From Pseudomonas syringae (lineage in GTDB: Bacteria > Pseudomonadota > Gammaproteobacteria > Pseudomonadales > Pseudomonadaceae): a stretch of 42,901 nt of DNA. The position numbers were made by a program, and so were the translations under genes. Within the stretch, counting starts at the first letter, position 1. Every line of letters begins with the position of its first letter. Below the pieces are notes generated by a model that was given only the letters and a program-made list of their open reading frames with translations, was not told the origin of the DNA and did not search any database. Positions 15,499-24,216 of the stretch are shown here, piece after piece. Where the stretch lies: NCBI RefSeq assembly GCF_021605415.1, contig NZ_WKEQ01000044.1, positions 1 to 42,901 on the forward strand, read 5' to 3'.

Positions 15499-17777
15499 CC
15501 CCCGAGCAAATGCGCGATGCCTCGTTGCTCGAGCTGTTCAGCCTCGAAGCCGAAGCCCAGACCCAAGTGCTCAGCGCCGGGCTGCTGGCGCTTGAGCGCA
15601 ATCCGACCCAGGCCGATCATCTGGAGTCATGCATGCGCGCGGCGCACTCGCTCAAAGGGGCGGCGCGGATCGTTGGCATCGACAGCGGCGTCAGCGTTGC
15701 CCACGTGATGGAAGATTGTCTGGTCAGCGCGCAGGAAGGGCGGTTGTTGCTGCGCCCGGAGCACATCGATGCCTTGCTGCAGGGCACCGATTTGCTGATG
15801 CGCATCGCGACGCCTGCAAACAGTCCGCAGCCGCCCGAGATTGAAGGCTACGTAGCGTTGATGGGGCGCCTGCTGGATCCGGCACTGGCGCCGATCACGC
15901 CCGCGCCAGTGCCGATGGTCGAACGGGTGCCGCAAGCCCCGGTCGCGCCGGCAGCGGCAGCCGAAATCCCGGCCCCGGTTGCCGAGTTGCAAGACGCGCC
16001 ACGCAAGACCAGGCGCGCCACTGAGGGGGGCGAGCGTGTACTGCGGGTTACCGCCGAACGCCTGAACAGCCTTCTCGACCTGTCGAGCAAATCCCTCGTC
16101 GAAACCCAGCGCCTCAAACCGCATCTGGCGACGATGCAGCGGCTCAAGCGCATGCAGAGCAACAGCTTGCGCGCCCTCGAAAGCCTGAATGTGCATCTCA
16201 AGGATCACGCTCTCGGCCTCGAAGCCCATGAAGCGCTCGGCGATGCTCGTCGTTTGCTCGCCGAGGCCCAACAACTGCTGGCGGAAAAAAACGCCGAGCT
16301 GGATGAATTCGCCTGGCAGGCGAGCCAGCGCGCCCAAGTGCTTTACGACACCGCGCTGGCCTGTCGCATGCGCCCGTTTGCCGATGTCCTGAGCGGTCAG
16401 GTGCGCATGGTGCGCGACCTCGGCCGCAGCCTCGGCAAACAGGTGCGGCTGGAGATCGAAGGCGAGAAAACCCAGGTTGATCGCGACGTCCTGGAAAAAC
16501 TCGAAGCGCCGCTCACGCACTTGTTGCGCAACGCCGTCGATCACGGCATCGAATCGCCGCAGCAGCGGCTGCTGGCCGGCAAACCGGAAGAAGGTCTGAT
16601 TCGCCTGCGCGTCGCTCATCAGGCGGGTTTGCTGGTGCTGGAACTGAGTGACGACGGCCATGGCGTGGATCTGGAAAAAGTTCGCCGCAGCATCGTCGAG
16701 CGCCAGTTGTCCCCGGCCGACACCGCCGCGCAGTTGAGCGAAGACGAACTGCTGACCTTCCTGTTCCTGCCGGGCTTCAGCCTGCGCGACACGGTCACCG
16801 AAGTGTCCGGCCGAGGTGTCGGCCTCGACGCGGTGCAGCATATGGTGCGTCAGTTGCACGGCGCCGTGGTGCTGGAGCAAGTGGCGGGCGAGGGCAGCCG
16901 TTTCCATCTGGAAGTGCCACTGACCCTGTCGGTGGTGCGCAGCCTGGTGGTCGAAGTCGGCGAAGAGGCCTACGCGTTTCCGCTGGCGCACATCGAACGC
17001 ATGTGCGACCTCGAACCCGACGACATTGTGCAGGTTGAAGGACGTCAGCATTTCTGGCACGAAGGCCGCCATGTCGGACTCGTTGCCGCCAGCCAGTTGT
17101 TGCAGCGCCCGGCGAGCCAGAACAGCGGCGACACGCTTAAAGTCGTGGTAATCCGCGAGCGCGATGCGATTTACGGCGTGGCGGTCGAACGCTTTATCGG
17201 CGAGCGCACCCTGGTGGTGTTGCCGCTGGATGAGCGTCTGGGCAAAGTGCAGGACATTTCCGCCGGTGCCTTGCTCGACGATGGCCGAGTGGTACTGATC
17301 ATCGACGTCGAAGACATGCTGCGATCCGTGGACAAATTGCTCAACACCGGACGCCTGGAGCGCATCGCCCGCCACGGCCAGCAAGCGGCGGAAGCGGCGC
17401 GCAAGCGAGTGCTGGTGGTCGACGATTCCCTGACCGTGCGCGAGTTGCAACGCAAGCTGCTGCTCAATCGCGGCTACGACGTGGCGGTGGCAGTGGACGG
17501 TATGGACGGCTGGAATGCCCTGCGCTCAGAAGACTTCGACCTGCTCATCACTGACATCGACATGCCGCGCATGGACGGCATCGAACTGGTGTCGCTGCTG
17601 CGTCGGGACAACCGTCTGCAATCGCTGCCGGTGATGGTCGTGTCCTACAAGGATCGTGAGGAGGATCGCCGCCGTGGACTGGACGCCGGCGCCGACTATT
17701 ATCTAGCCAAGGCCAGTTTTCATGACGACGCCCTGCTCGATGCGGTGGTGGAGCTCATCGGAGGAGCGCGGGCATGA
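15495..17777 (+). CDS. wspE: WspE hybrid CheA-type histidine kinase/response regulator
   Basis: This 760-residue kinase phosphorylates WspR and WspF. The Hpt domain has the phospho-accepting H51 in AAHSLKGAARIVG. An alanine/proline linker (about 130-170) leads to the dimerisation helices, then the ATPase domain with LLRNAVDHGIE (N box), DDGHGVDLE and GRGVGLDAV. A CheW-like domain follows. The C-terminal receiver starts near 638 (RVLVVDD), with the predicted phosphorylated D687 in LLITDIDMPRMDG. The four-base overlaps with wspD and wspF keep it in one operon. Confidence 0.95.
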   Translation: MTPEQMRDASLLELFSLEAEAQTQVLSAGLLALERNPTQADHLESCMRAAHSLKGAARIVGIDSGVSVAHVMEDCLVSAQEGRLLLRPEHIDALLQGTDLLMRIATPANSPQPPEIEGYVALMGRLLDPALAPITPAPVPMVERVPQAPVAPAAAAEIPAPVAELQDAPRKTRRATEGGERVLRVTAERLNSLLDLSSKSLVETQRLKPHLATMQRLKRMQSNSLRALESLNVHLKDHALGLEAHEALGDARRLLAEAQQLLAEKNAELDEFAWQASQRAQVLYDTALACRMRPFADVLSGQVRMVRDLGRSLGKQVRLEIEGEKTQVDRDVLEKLEAPLTHLLRNAVDHGIESPQQRLLAGKPEEGLIRLRVAHQAGLLVLELSDDGHGVDLEKVRRSIVERQLSPADTAAQLSEDELLTFLFLPGFSLRDTVTEVSGRGVGLDAVQHMVRQLHGAVVLEQVAGEGSRFHLEVPLTLSVVRSLVVEVGEEAYAFPLAHIERMCDLEPDDIVQVEGRQHFWHEGRHVGLVAASQLLQRPASQNSGDTLKVVVIRERDAIYGVAVERFIGERTLVVLPLDERLGKVQDISAGALLDDGRVVLIIDVEDMLRSVDKLLNTGRLERIARHGQQAAEAARKRVLVVDDSLTVRELQRKLLLNRGYDVAVAVDGMDGWNALRSEDFDLLITDIDMPRMDGIELVSLLRRDNRLQSLPVMVVSYKDREEDRRRGLDAGADYYLAKASFHDDALLDAVVELIGGARA

Positions 17778-18781
17778 AGATCGCAATCGTCAACGATATG
17801 CCGCTGGCGGTAGAAGCACTGCGCCGGTCGCTGGCGTTCGAGCCGGCGCACCAAGTGGTCTGGGTGGCGTACAACGGTCTGGAAGCGGTGCAGTTGTGCG
17901 CTGCCAATACGCCGGATCTGATCCTGATGGATCTGATCATGCCGGTGATGGACGGCGTCGAAGCCACGCGGCGGATCATGGCCGAGAGCCCGTGCGCGAT
18001 TGTCATTGTCACCGTGGATCGCCAGCAGAACGTGCACCGGGTGTTCGAAGCCATGGGCTACGGCGCGCTGGACGTGGTCGACACGCCGGCCCTCGGCGCC
18101 GGCAATCCCCAGGAAGCGGCGGCGCCGTTGCTGCGCAAGATCCTCAACATCGGCTGGCTGATCGGTGATAAACCCGGGCGCTCGCAGGTCGCGCCCAGTT
18201 CGCCGCGCGGCTCGGCTTCGCCTCAGCGGCTTGTCGCCATCGGCTCTTCGGCGGGCGGGCCGGCGGCGCTGGAAATGTTGCTCAAAGGCCTGCCGCGCAA
18301 TTTTTCGGCGGCGATTGTCCTGGTGCAGCATGTCGATCAGGTGTTCGCCGCCGGCATGGCCGAATGGCTCGCCAGTGCCAGCGGCCTGGACGTGCGACTG
18401 GCGCGCGAAGGTGAAACGCCGCAGAGCGGCACGGTGTTGCTGGCGGGCACCAATCACCACATTCGTTTGCTCAAGAACGGCACGCTTTCTTATACGGCCG
18501 AGCCGGTCAACGAGATCTATCGGCCCTCGATCGATGTGTTTTTCGAGAGCGTCGCCAATCATTGGAAGGGTGATGCAGTAGGCGTTTTATTGACTGGGAT
18601 GGGACGCGACGGTGCCCAAGGGCTTAAGCTCTTGCGCCAACAGGGTTACCTGACCATCGCGCAGGATCAGCAAAGCAGCGCGGTTTACGGCATGCCCAAG
18701 GCCGCAGCGGCCATTGATGCAGCCGTGGAAATCCGTCCCTTGCTCAAGATAGCACCACGATTGCTGGAGATTTTTTCATGA
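17774..18781 (+). CDS. wspF: WspF CheB-type methylesterase, negative regulator
   Basis: This 335-residue protein has a receiver domain (D53 in LILMDLIMPVMDG) joined to a CheB methylesterase domain. Expected catalytic residues are present: S159 in IGSSAGGPA, H186 in VQHVD and D279 in GMGRDGA. It removes methyl groups from WspA and so resets the receptor. Loss of WspF in Pseudomonas locks WspR on, giving wrinkly colonies. The reading frame here is complete, so the pathway should be normally controlled. Confidence 0.95.
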   Translation: MKIAIVNDMPLAVEALRRSLAFEPAHQVVWVAYNGLEAVQLCAANTPDLILMDLIMPVMDGVEATRRIMAESPCAIVIVTVDRQQNVHRVFEAMGYGALDVVDTPALGAGNPQEAAAPLLRKILNIGWLIGDKPGRSQVAPSSPRGSASPQRLVAIGSSAGGPAALEMLLKGLPRNFSAAIVLVQHVDQVFAAGMAEWLASASGLDVRLAREGETPQSGTVLLAGTNHHIRLLKNGTLSYTAEPVNEIYRPSIDVFFESVANHWKGDAVGVLLTGMGRDGAQGLKLLRQQGYLTIAQDQQSSAVYGMPKAAAAIDAAVEIRPLLKIAPRLLEIFS

Positions 18782-18832
18782 TGCATGCACTTTTCAGCAA
18801 GTCTGGCTTTTGCAGTAATCAGGTGACCGTCC

Positions 18833-19834
18833 ATGAATGACTTGCAGCTCGATGGCATCAAGACCGACGAAAACGCCGCCATGGTGTTGTTGGTCGACGA
18901 TCAGGCGATGATCGGCGAAGCCGTGCGTCGCGGGTTGTCGAATGAAGAGAACATCGACTTCCATTTTTGCTCTGACCCGCATCAGGCCATCGCCCAGGCA
19001 GTGCGGATCAAGCCGACCGTCATTCTTCAGGATCTGGTGATGCCCGGCCTCGACGGCCTGAGTTTGGTGCGCGAATACCGAAATCATCCGGCGACCAAGG
19101 ACACCCCGATCATTGTCCTGTCGACCAAGGAAGACCCGCTGATCAAGAGCGCGGCGTTCGCGGCCGGGGCCAACGATTACCTGGTCAAGCTGCCGGACAC
19201 CATCGAACTGGTGGCCCGCATCCGCTACCACTCGCGCTCCTACATGACCTTGCTGCAACGAGACGCGGCGTACCGCGCGTTGCGGGTCAGCCAGCAGCAA
19301 TTGCTCGACGCCAACCTGGTGCTGCAACGTTTGATGAATTCGGACGGCCTGACCGGGTTGTCCAACCGCCGCCATTTCGATGAATACCTGGAACTGGAAT
19401 GGCGCCGTTCCCTGCGTGATCAGAGTCAGTTGTCGCTGTTGATGATCGACGTCGATTACTTCAAGTCCTACAACGATTCCTTCGGCCACGTCGAAGGCGA
19501 CGAGGCGCTGCGCAAGGTCGCCACGGCGATCCGTGATGCCAGCGCCCGACCTTCCGATCTGCCGGCCCGTTACGGTGGTGAAGAATTCGCGCTGGTACTG
19601 CCGAACACTTCGCCGGGCGGTGCGCGGTTGGTGGCGGAGAAGCTGCGCCTGACGGTTGAAGGGCTAAGCATTGCCCACAACACGCCGAACGAAGGTTCGG
19701 TGCTGACCATCAGCATCGGGCTGGCGACGACGATTCCGCAGCAGGGTGGCGATTGCCGGCAACTGATCTCGGCGGCGGATCGCGGGCTCTATCTCGCGAA
19801 AAACAATGGCCGCAACCAGGTCGGTATCGAATAA
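18833..19834 (+). CDS. wspR: WspR diguanylate cyclase response regulator
   Basis: This 333-residue output protein makes c-di-GMP from two GTP when phosphorylated by WspE, promoting biofilm matrix production. The receiver carries D67 in ILQDLVMPGLDG. A helical linker (about 130-170) leads to the GGDEF domain with the active signature GGEEF at 248-252. The inhibitory I-site RPSD (239-242) is intact, so product inhibition should work. AGGTGA lies seven bases before the ATG. Unlike the other wsp genes it follows a 51-base gap, so WspR level may be set separately. Confidence 0.96.
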   Translation: MNDLQLDGIKTDENAAMVLLVDDQAMIGEAVRRGLSNEENIDFHFCSDPHQAIAQAVRIKPTVILQDLVMPGLDGLSLVREYRNHPATKDTPIIVLSTKEDPLIKSAAFAAGANDYLVKLPDTIELVARIRYHSRSYMTLLQRDAAYRALRVSQQQLLDANLVLQRLMNSDGLTGLSNRRHFDEYLELEWRRSLRDQSQLSLLMIDVDYFKSYNDSFGHVEGDEALRKVATAIRDASARPSDLPARYGGEEFALVLPNTSPGGARLVAEKLRLTVEGLSIAHNTPNEGSVLTISIGLATTIPQQGGDCRQLISAADRGLYLAKNNGRNQVGIE

Positions 19835-19845
19835 CCGCCAATCCC

Positions 19846-19923
19846 GTAGGAGCGGCCGCAGGCTGCGATCTTTTGATTTTGTTTTTTAAAGATCAAAAGA
19901 TCGCAGCCGGCGGCAGCTCCTAC
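19846..19923. repeat. REP-type inverted repeat after wspR
   Basis: The left arm GTAGGAGC...GGCTGCGATCTTTTGAT is mirrored by ATCAAAAGATCGCAGCC...GCTCCTAC around a T-rich loop. This is the form of a fluorescens-group REP doublet. It probably also ends or stabilises the wsp transcript. Confidence 0.85.
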
Positions 19924-20024
19924 CGTTTGAATTGCCTCCAACACCCGCCAGACGGGCTGCCGTGACAGTTTGATTGGGTTATACTCGCCGGCTTTCAAAA
20001 GTTCGCCAACGAGTGCTGCCCGTC

Positions 20025-21120
20025 ATGGAAATCAACCCGATCCTGAACACCATCAAGGACCTGTCCGAGCGCTCCGAAACTATTCGGGGGTATCTTTGAC
20101 TACGATCAAAAGCATGAGCGTCTGACTGAAGTCAATCGCGAGCTTGAAGATCCGAGCGTCTGGAACAAACCTGAATACGCCCAAGAGTTGGGCCGCGAGC
20201 GCTCTGCGCTGGCGCAGATCGTCGACACGCTGGACGAGCTGAACGCCGGTCTGGCCGATTGCCGCGACCTGCTGGACATGGCCGTCGAAGAAAACGACGA
20301 AGGCGCAGTGGGCGATGTCGTCGCCGAGCTGGCCCGTCTAGAGGCGAATCTGGCCAAGCTGGAATTCCGCCGCATGTTCAGCCATGAAATGGACCCGAAC
20401 AACGCCTACCTGGACATCCAGGCCGGTTCCGGCGGTACCGAAGCGCAGGACTGGGCCAACATCCTGCTGCGCATGTACCTGCGCTGGGCCGACAAACGCG
20501 GTTTCGAAGCGACCATCATGGAACTGTCCGCCGGTGAAGTCGCCGGGATCAAAGGCGCGACCGTGCACATCAAGGGCGAATACGCCTTTGGCTGGCTGCG
20601 AACCGAGATCGGCGTCCACCGTCTGGTGCGCAAGAGCCCGTTCGACTCCGGCAACCGTCGCCACACCTCGTTCTCTGCCGTATTCGTCTCGCCAGAGATC
20701 GATGACAAGGTCGAAATCGAAATCAACCCGGCAGACCTGCGGATCGACACCTATCGTTCCTCCGGTGCCGGTGGTCAGCACGTAAACACCACTGACTCGG
20801 CCGTACGTATCACCCACGTACCGACCAACACCGTGGTCAGTTGCCAGAACGAACGCTCCCAGCACGCCAACAAAGACACCGCGATGAAAATGCTGCGGGC
20901 CAAGTTGTACGAGCAGGAGATGCAGAAGCGCAACGCCGCTTCCCAGGCGCTGGAAGACACCAAGTCCGACATCGGCTGGGGTCATCAGATCCGTTCTTAT
21001 GTGCTCGACGCGTCGCGGATCAAGGATTTGCGTACCAACATTGAACGCAGCGATTGCGACAAGGTGCTCGACGGCGACATCGACGAATACCTGGAAGCCA
21101 GCCTGAAATCAGGCCTGTAA
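20025..21120 (+). CDS. prfB: Peptide chain release factor 2 with programmed +1 frameshift
   Basis: RF2 ends translation at UGA and UAA. The gene starts at ATG 20025 (MEINPILNTIKDLSERSETI) and meets an in-frame TGA at 20097-20099. A +1 shift at CTT-T-GAC then continues as LDYDQKHERL in the frame 20098-21120, giving 364 residues. This is the conserved autoregulatory switch: scarce RF2 favours the shift. The stop-codon recognition motif SPF (204-206) and the catalytic GGQ (249-251) are present. The next gene is lysS, as in other Pseudomonas. The CDS is a joined feature with a one-base skip, not a pseudogene. Confidence 0.97.
20086..20100 (+). promoter_or_regulatory. prfB frameshift site with internal Shine-Dalgarno
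   Basis: A purine-rich GGGGG lies three bases before CTT-TGA-C. The ribosome's anti-SD pairing with the G run, the slippery CTT leucine codon and the poorly terminating UGA-C together promote the +1 shift, as established for bacterial RF2. Confidence 0.95.
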
Positions 21121-21156
21121 AAGACGCACACAGGACCGCCTGATTCAACGCGATCC

Positions 21157-21203
21157 CTGTAGGAGCCAGCCTGCTGGCGATCCCCGGGCCCAAAGCCCGG
21201 GGG
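21157..21203. repeat. Half REP plus GC-rich hairpin between prfB and lysS
   Basis: The sequence from CTGTAGGAGCC to GCTGGCGAT resembles one arm of the REP element at 25507. It is followed by a strong stem CCCCGGGC/GCCCGGGG (21182-21189, 21195-21202). There is no U tract, so readthrough into lysS is plausible. Confidence 0.6.
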
Positions 21204-21231
21204 CAACGAACCTGATGGAATATCTAAAGAC

Positions 21232-22734
21232 ATGAGCGACCAACAACTCGACCCGCAAGCCCTGCAACAGGAAGAAAACTCCCTGATCGCCCTGCGCAAG
21301 GAAAAGCTTGCCGCCGAGCGCGCCAAGGGCAATGCCTTCCCGAACGACTTCCGCCGTGAAAACTACTGCGAAGAATTGCAGAAGAAATACGCGGACAAGA
21401 CCAAGGAAGAGCTGGCAGAGGCTGCAATCCCGGTCAAGGTTGCCGGTCGCATCATGCTCAACCGTGGCTCGTTCATGGTGATCCAGGACATGACCGGTCG
21501 CATCCAGGTCTACGTCAATCGTAAAACCCTGTCCGAAGAAACCCTGGCCGCGGTGAAAACCTGGGACATGGGCGACATCATTGCCGCCGTCGGCACCCTG
21601 GCCCGTTCTGGCAAGGGCGACCTGTACGTTGAAATGACCGAAGTGCGCCTGCTGACCAAATCGCTGCGCCCGCTGCCGGACAAACACCACGGCCTGACCG
21701 ATACCGAACAGCGCTACCGCCAGCGCTACGTCGACCTGATCGTCAACGAAGAAGTACGCCAGACGTTCCGCGTGCGTTCGCAAGTGATTGCGCACATTCG
21801 CAGCTTCCTGATGGCGCGTGACTTCCTTGAAGTCGAAACGCCGATGCTGCAGACCATTCCTGGCGGCGCGGCAGCCAAGCCGTTCGAAACCCACCACAAC
21901 GCCCTGGACATGGAAATGTTCCTGCGTATCGCGCCGGAGCTGTACCTCAAGCGCCTTGTGGTCGGCGGCTTCGAGAAAGTGTTCGAGATCAACCGTAACT
22001 TCCGTAACGAAGGTGTCTCGACCCGTCACAACCCTGAATTCACCATGTTGGAGTTCTATCAGGCGTACGCCGATTACGAAGACAACATGGATTTGACCGA
22101 AGAACTGTTCCGCGAACTGGCGCAGCTGGTGCTGGGGTCTACCGACGTGCCGTACGGCGACAAGGTGTTCCACTTCGGCGAGCCGTTCGTGCGTCTGTCG
22201 GTGTTCGATTCGATCCTCAAGTACAACCCTGAGCTGACCGCCGATGACCTGAACGACATCGACAAGGCGCGCGCCATCGCCAAGAAGGCCGGCGCCAAGG
22301 TGCTGGGCTTCGAAGGTCTGGGCAAATTGCAGGTGATGATTTTCGAAGAACTGGTCGAGCACAAACTCGAGCAGCCGCACTTCATCACGCAGTACCCGTT
22401 CGAAGTGTCGCCGCTGGCCCGTCGCAACGACGACAACCCGAACGTCACCGACCGTTTCGAACTGTTCATCGGCGGCCGTGAAATCGCCAACGCCTACTCC
22501 GAGTTGAACGACGCGGAAGACCAGGCCGAGCGCTTCATGGCGCAGGTGGCCGACAAGGACGCTGGCGATGACGAAGCCATGCACTACGACGCCGACTTCG
22601 TTCGCGCGCTCGAATACGGCATGCCGCCAACGGCGGGCGAGGGCATCGGCATCGACCGTCTGGTGATGCTGCTGACCAACTCCCCGTCGATCCGCGACGT
22701 GATCCTGTTCCCGCACATGCGGCCGCAAGCGTAA
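21232..22734 (+). CDS. lysS: Lysyl-tRNA synthetase (class II)
   Basis: This 500-residue enzyme charges tRNA-Lys. The N-terminal OB-fold anticodon-binding domain is followed by the class II core. Motif 2 is in NRNFRNEGVSTRHNPEFTML and motif 3 in GEGIGIDRLVMLL. An RFHPLPDK-like segment appears as RPLPDKHHGLTDTEQRYRQR. Length and order are normal for bacterial LysRS. The gene follows prfB by 111 bases, and a strong terminator lies 14 bases past the stop. The ribosome-binding site before the ATG is weak (AAAGAC). Confidence 0.97.
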   Translation: MSDQQLDPQALQQEENSLIALRKEKLAAERAKGNAFPNDFRRENYCEELQKKYADKTKEELAEAAIPVKVAGRIMLNRGSFMVIQDMTGRIQVYVNRKTLSEETLAAVKTWDMGDIIAAVGTLARSGKGDLYVEMTEVRLLTKSLRPLPDKHHGLTDTEQRYRQRYVDLIVNEEVRQTFRVRSQVIAHIRSFLMARDFLEVETPMLQTIPGGAAAKPFETHHNALDMEMFLRIAPELYLKRLVVGGFEKVFEINRNFRNEGVSTRHNPEFTMLEFYQAYADYEDNMDLTEELFRELAQLVLGSTDVPYGDKVFHFGEPFVRLSVFDSILKYNPELTADDLNDIDKARAIAKKAGAKVLGFEGLGKLQVMIFEELVEHKLEQPHFITQYPFEVSPLARRNDDNPNVTDRFELFIGGREIANAYSELNDAEDQAERFMAQVADKDAGDDEAMHYDADFVRALEYGMPPTAGEGIGIDRLVMLLTNSPSIRDVILFPHMRPQA

Positions 22735-22747
22735 ATGTTTCAAACAA

Positions 22748-22776
22748 AAAGCCGCCTATGACAGGCGGCTTTTTAT
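22748..22776 (+). terminator. Rho-independent terminator of lysS
   Basis: The stem AAGCCGCCT/AGGCGGCTT has a four-base loop and is followed by a T run, directly after lysS. Confidence 0.92.
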
Positions 22777-22836
22777 TGCCTGTCTGGTACAAACGTATCA
22801 AATAGTTACTTTTGCAAATTCAGAGGAATACCTGTC

Positions 22837-23553
22837 GTGATTGGTGCAATGGCTCAAGAGGGTGCAGCGGGTATCGCCACTGCGGTCGCTGAAAGTGTTC
22901 AGTACCAGGGCCGCAAGGCTAGCCGGCAGGGCAGCGAGCAGCGTCGTCAGGACATTCTCGATGCGGCGATGCGCATTGTCGTGCGCGACGGCGTTCGGGC
23001 CGTGCGCCATCGGGCGGTGGCCGCCGAAGCTTGCGTGCCGCTGTCGGCGACCACGTATTACTTCAAGGACATCGATGACTTGCTCACTGATACCTTCGCG
23101 CAACATGTCGAGCGCAGCGCGGCTTACATGGCCAAGCTGTGGGTCAACAACGAAGGTCTGCTGCGCGACATGGTGGTCAGCGCCGACGGCAGCCCGGAGT
23201 CGCGCTCGCAACTGGCGGACGAGATTGCGCGGCTGATGGCCGATTACGTGCATCGCCAACTGATCAATCGCCGCGAGTATCTGATGGCCGAACAGGCGTT
23301 CCGTCAGGAAGCGTTGCTCAACCCGCGTCTGGCCGAACTGGTGCGCTCCCATCAGCAAATTCTGCTGCAGGGCAGTTGCCAATTGTTCCAGGTGTTGGGC
23401 TCGCGCGAACCGCTGCAGGATGCCAAGGTGTTGACGGCGATTATCGGACGGATGGAATATCAGGGCCTGATCAACGACGCCGAACCTTTGGCCGAAGAAG
23501 ACATGCTCGGCATTCTGAACCGGTACATGCACCTGGTCCTGGCATCGGTCTGA
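22837..23553 (+). CDS. TetR-family transcriptional regulator
   Basis: This 238-residue protein has an N-terminal extension of about 35 residues, then a TetR DNA-binding domain: QDILDAAMRIVVRDGVRAVR, HRAVAAEACVPLSATTYYF, and FKDIDDLLTDTF. The C-terminal ligand domain is helical. GTG 22837 has GAGGAA at good spacing; ATG 22849 is an alternative. I recall a TetR gene at the same place beside lysS in P. aeruginosa (PA3699), so it is a conserved core regulator. Ligand and targets are unknown. The lipoprotein gene just downstream is a possible target. Confidence 0.85.
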   Translation: MIGAMAQEGAAGIATAVAESVQYQGRKASRQGSEQRRQDILDAAMRIVVRDGVRAVRHRAVAAEACVPLSATTYYFKDIDDLLTDTFAQHVERSAAYMAKLWVNNEGLLRDMVVSADGSPESRSQLADEIARLMADYVHRQLINRREYLMAEQAFRQEALLNPRLAELVRSHQQILLQGSCQLFQVLGSREPLQDAKVLTAIIGRMEYQGLINDAEPLAEEDMLGILNRYMHLVLASV

Positions 23554-23561
23554 TCTTTTAA

Positions 23562-23599
23562 CTTGATCGTCCCCACGCGGAGCATGGGGAACGATCAAG
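23562..23599. repeat. Inverted repeat between TetR gene and lipoprotein gene
   Basis: CTTGATCGTCCCCA pairs with TGGGGAACGATCAAG around a short loop, with one bulged base. The GATCGT-CCCCACGC core resembles a dispersed short repeat found in many fluorescens-group genomes. It may act as a terminator for the TetR gene. Confidence 0.7.
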
Positions 23600-23628
23600 C
23601 GATACGGTATGTTCATAGGGAGTGTTGA

Positions 23629-24183
23629 ATGAAAGCCTGGCGTGGCGTCGTAATCGCCCTGTCGTTCCTGTTGCTCAGTGGCTGCCTGGTGACTTTCAAG
23701 GAGCCTTTGGCCACCAGTGACCCGGCGCCCAAAGGCCTGCTGGGCAAATGGTCGAGCACCAATGCCTGGGGCGAGCCCATGAATCTGGAACTGACCCGCG
23801 TCAGCAACGACCGCTATCAGGCTGTCACTTACTTGAAGGCCAAGCCTCGCGAACGTGAAGCCTACCCGTTCACGGTGTCGCGCCACGGCGATCGCTGGTA
23901 CTTGTCGGCGAAAGTGCCGGCGCGGTTCGGCGGGCAGTTCATCATTGCCGGTTTCGAGATCACCGATAAGCGCGAACTGGTGATCTACAACCTCGATCTC
24001 GAACAGATCAATCAAGCGATCAAAGATAAAAGCCTCGACGGTCAGCCCTTCCAGACCGACGACGGCGAGGGTGTGCATGTCGATAGCGGCCTCGACAAGG
24101 TCTTTGCTTACCTCGATGATCCGGCCAATTCCGACGTGTTCGTCGAAGCCGTGCGCTATCAGCGTCAGGCCAAGGCCCAATAA
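23629..24183 (+). CDS. Predicted lipoprotein of unknown function
   Basis: This 184-residue protein has a lipoprotein signal: MKAWRGVVIALSFLLLSGC, with the lipidated Cys predicted at residue 19 (lipobox LSGC). The mature part is beta-rich, with W-S-S and D-R-Y/D-R-W-Y strands, and no catalytic motif is recognised. The residue after Cys is Leu, which suggests outer-membrane sorting. GGGAGTG precedes the ATG. It is followed after 33 bases by the DUF1704 gene and may be cotranscribed with it. Confidence 0.8.
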   Translation: MKAWRGVVIALSFLLLSGCLVTFKEPLATSDPAPKGLLGKWSSTNAWGEPMNLELTRVSNDRYQAVTYLKAKPREREAYPFTVSRHGDRWYLSAKVPARFGGQFIIAGFEITDKRELVIYNLDLEQINQAIKDKSLDGQPFQTDDGEGVHVDSGLDKVFAYLDDPANSDVFVEAVRYQRQAKAQ

Positions 24184-24216
24184 TTCAGCACGACAGGTTT
24201 TTTACAGGAGTTTCGG

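Noticed and set aside
15627..17450. 607-residue frame antisense to wspE
   Set aside because: Shadow frame in GC-rich DNA with no RBS or recognisable domain; wspE on the other strand is unambiguous.
22798..24180. 460-residue minus-strand frame across the TetR and lipoprotein genes
   Set aside because: It spans two clear plus-strand genes and the repeat between them; no domain or RBS.
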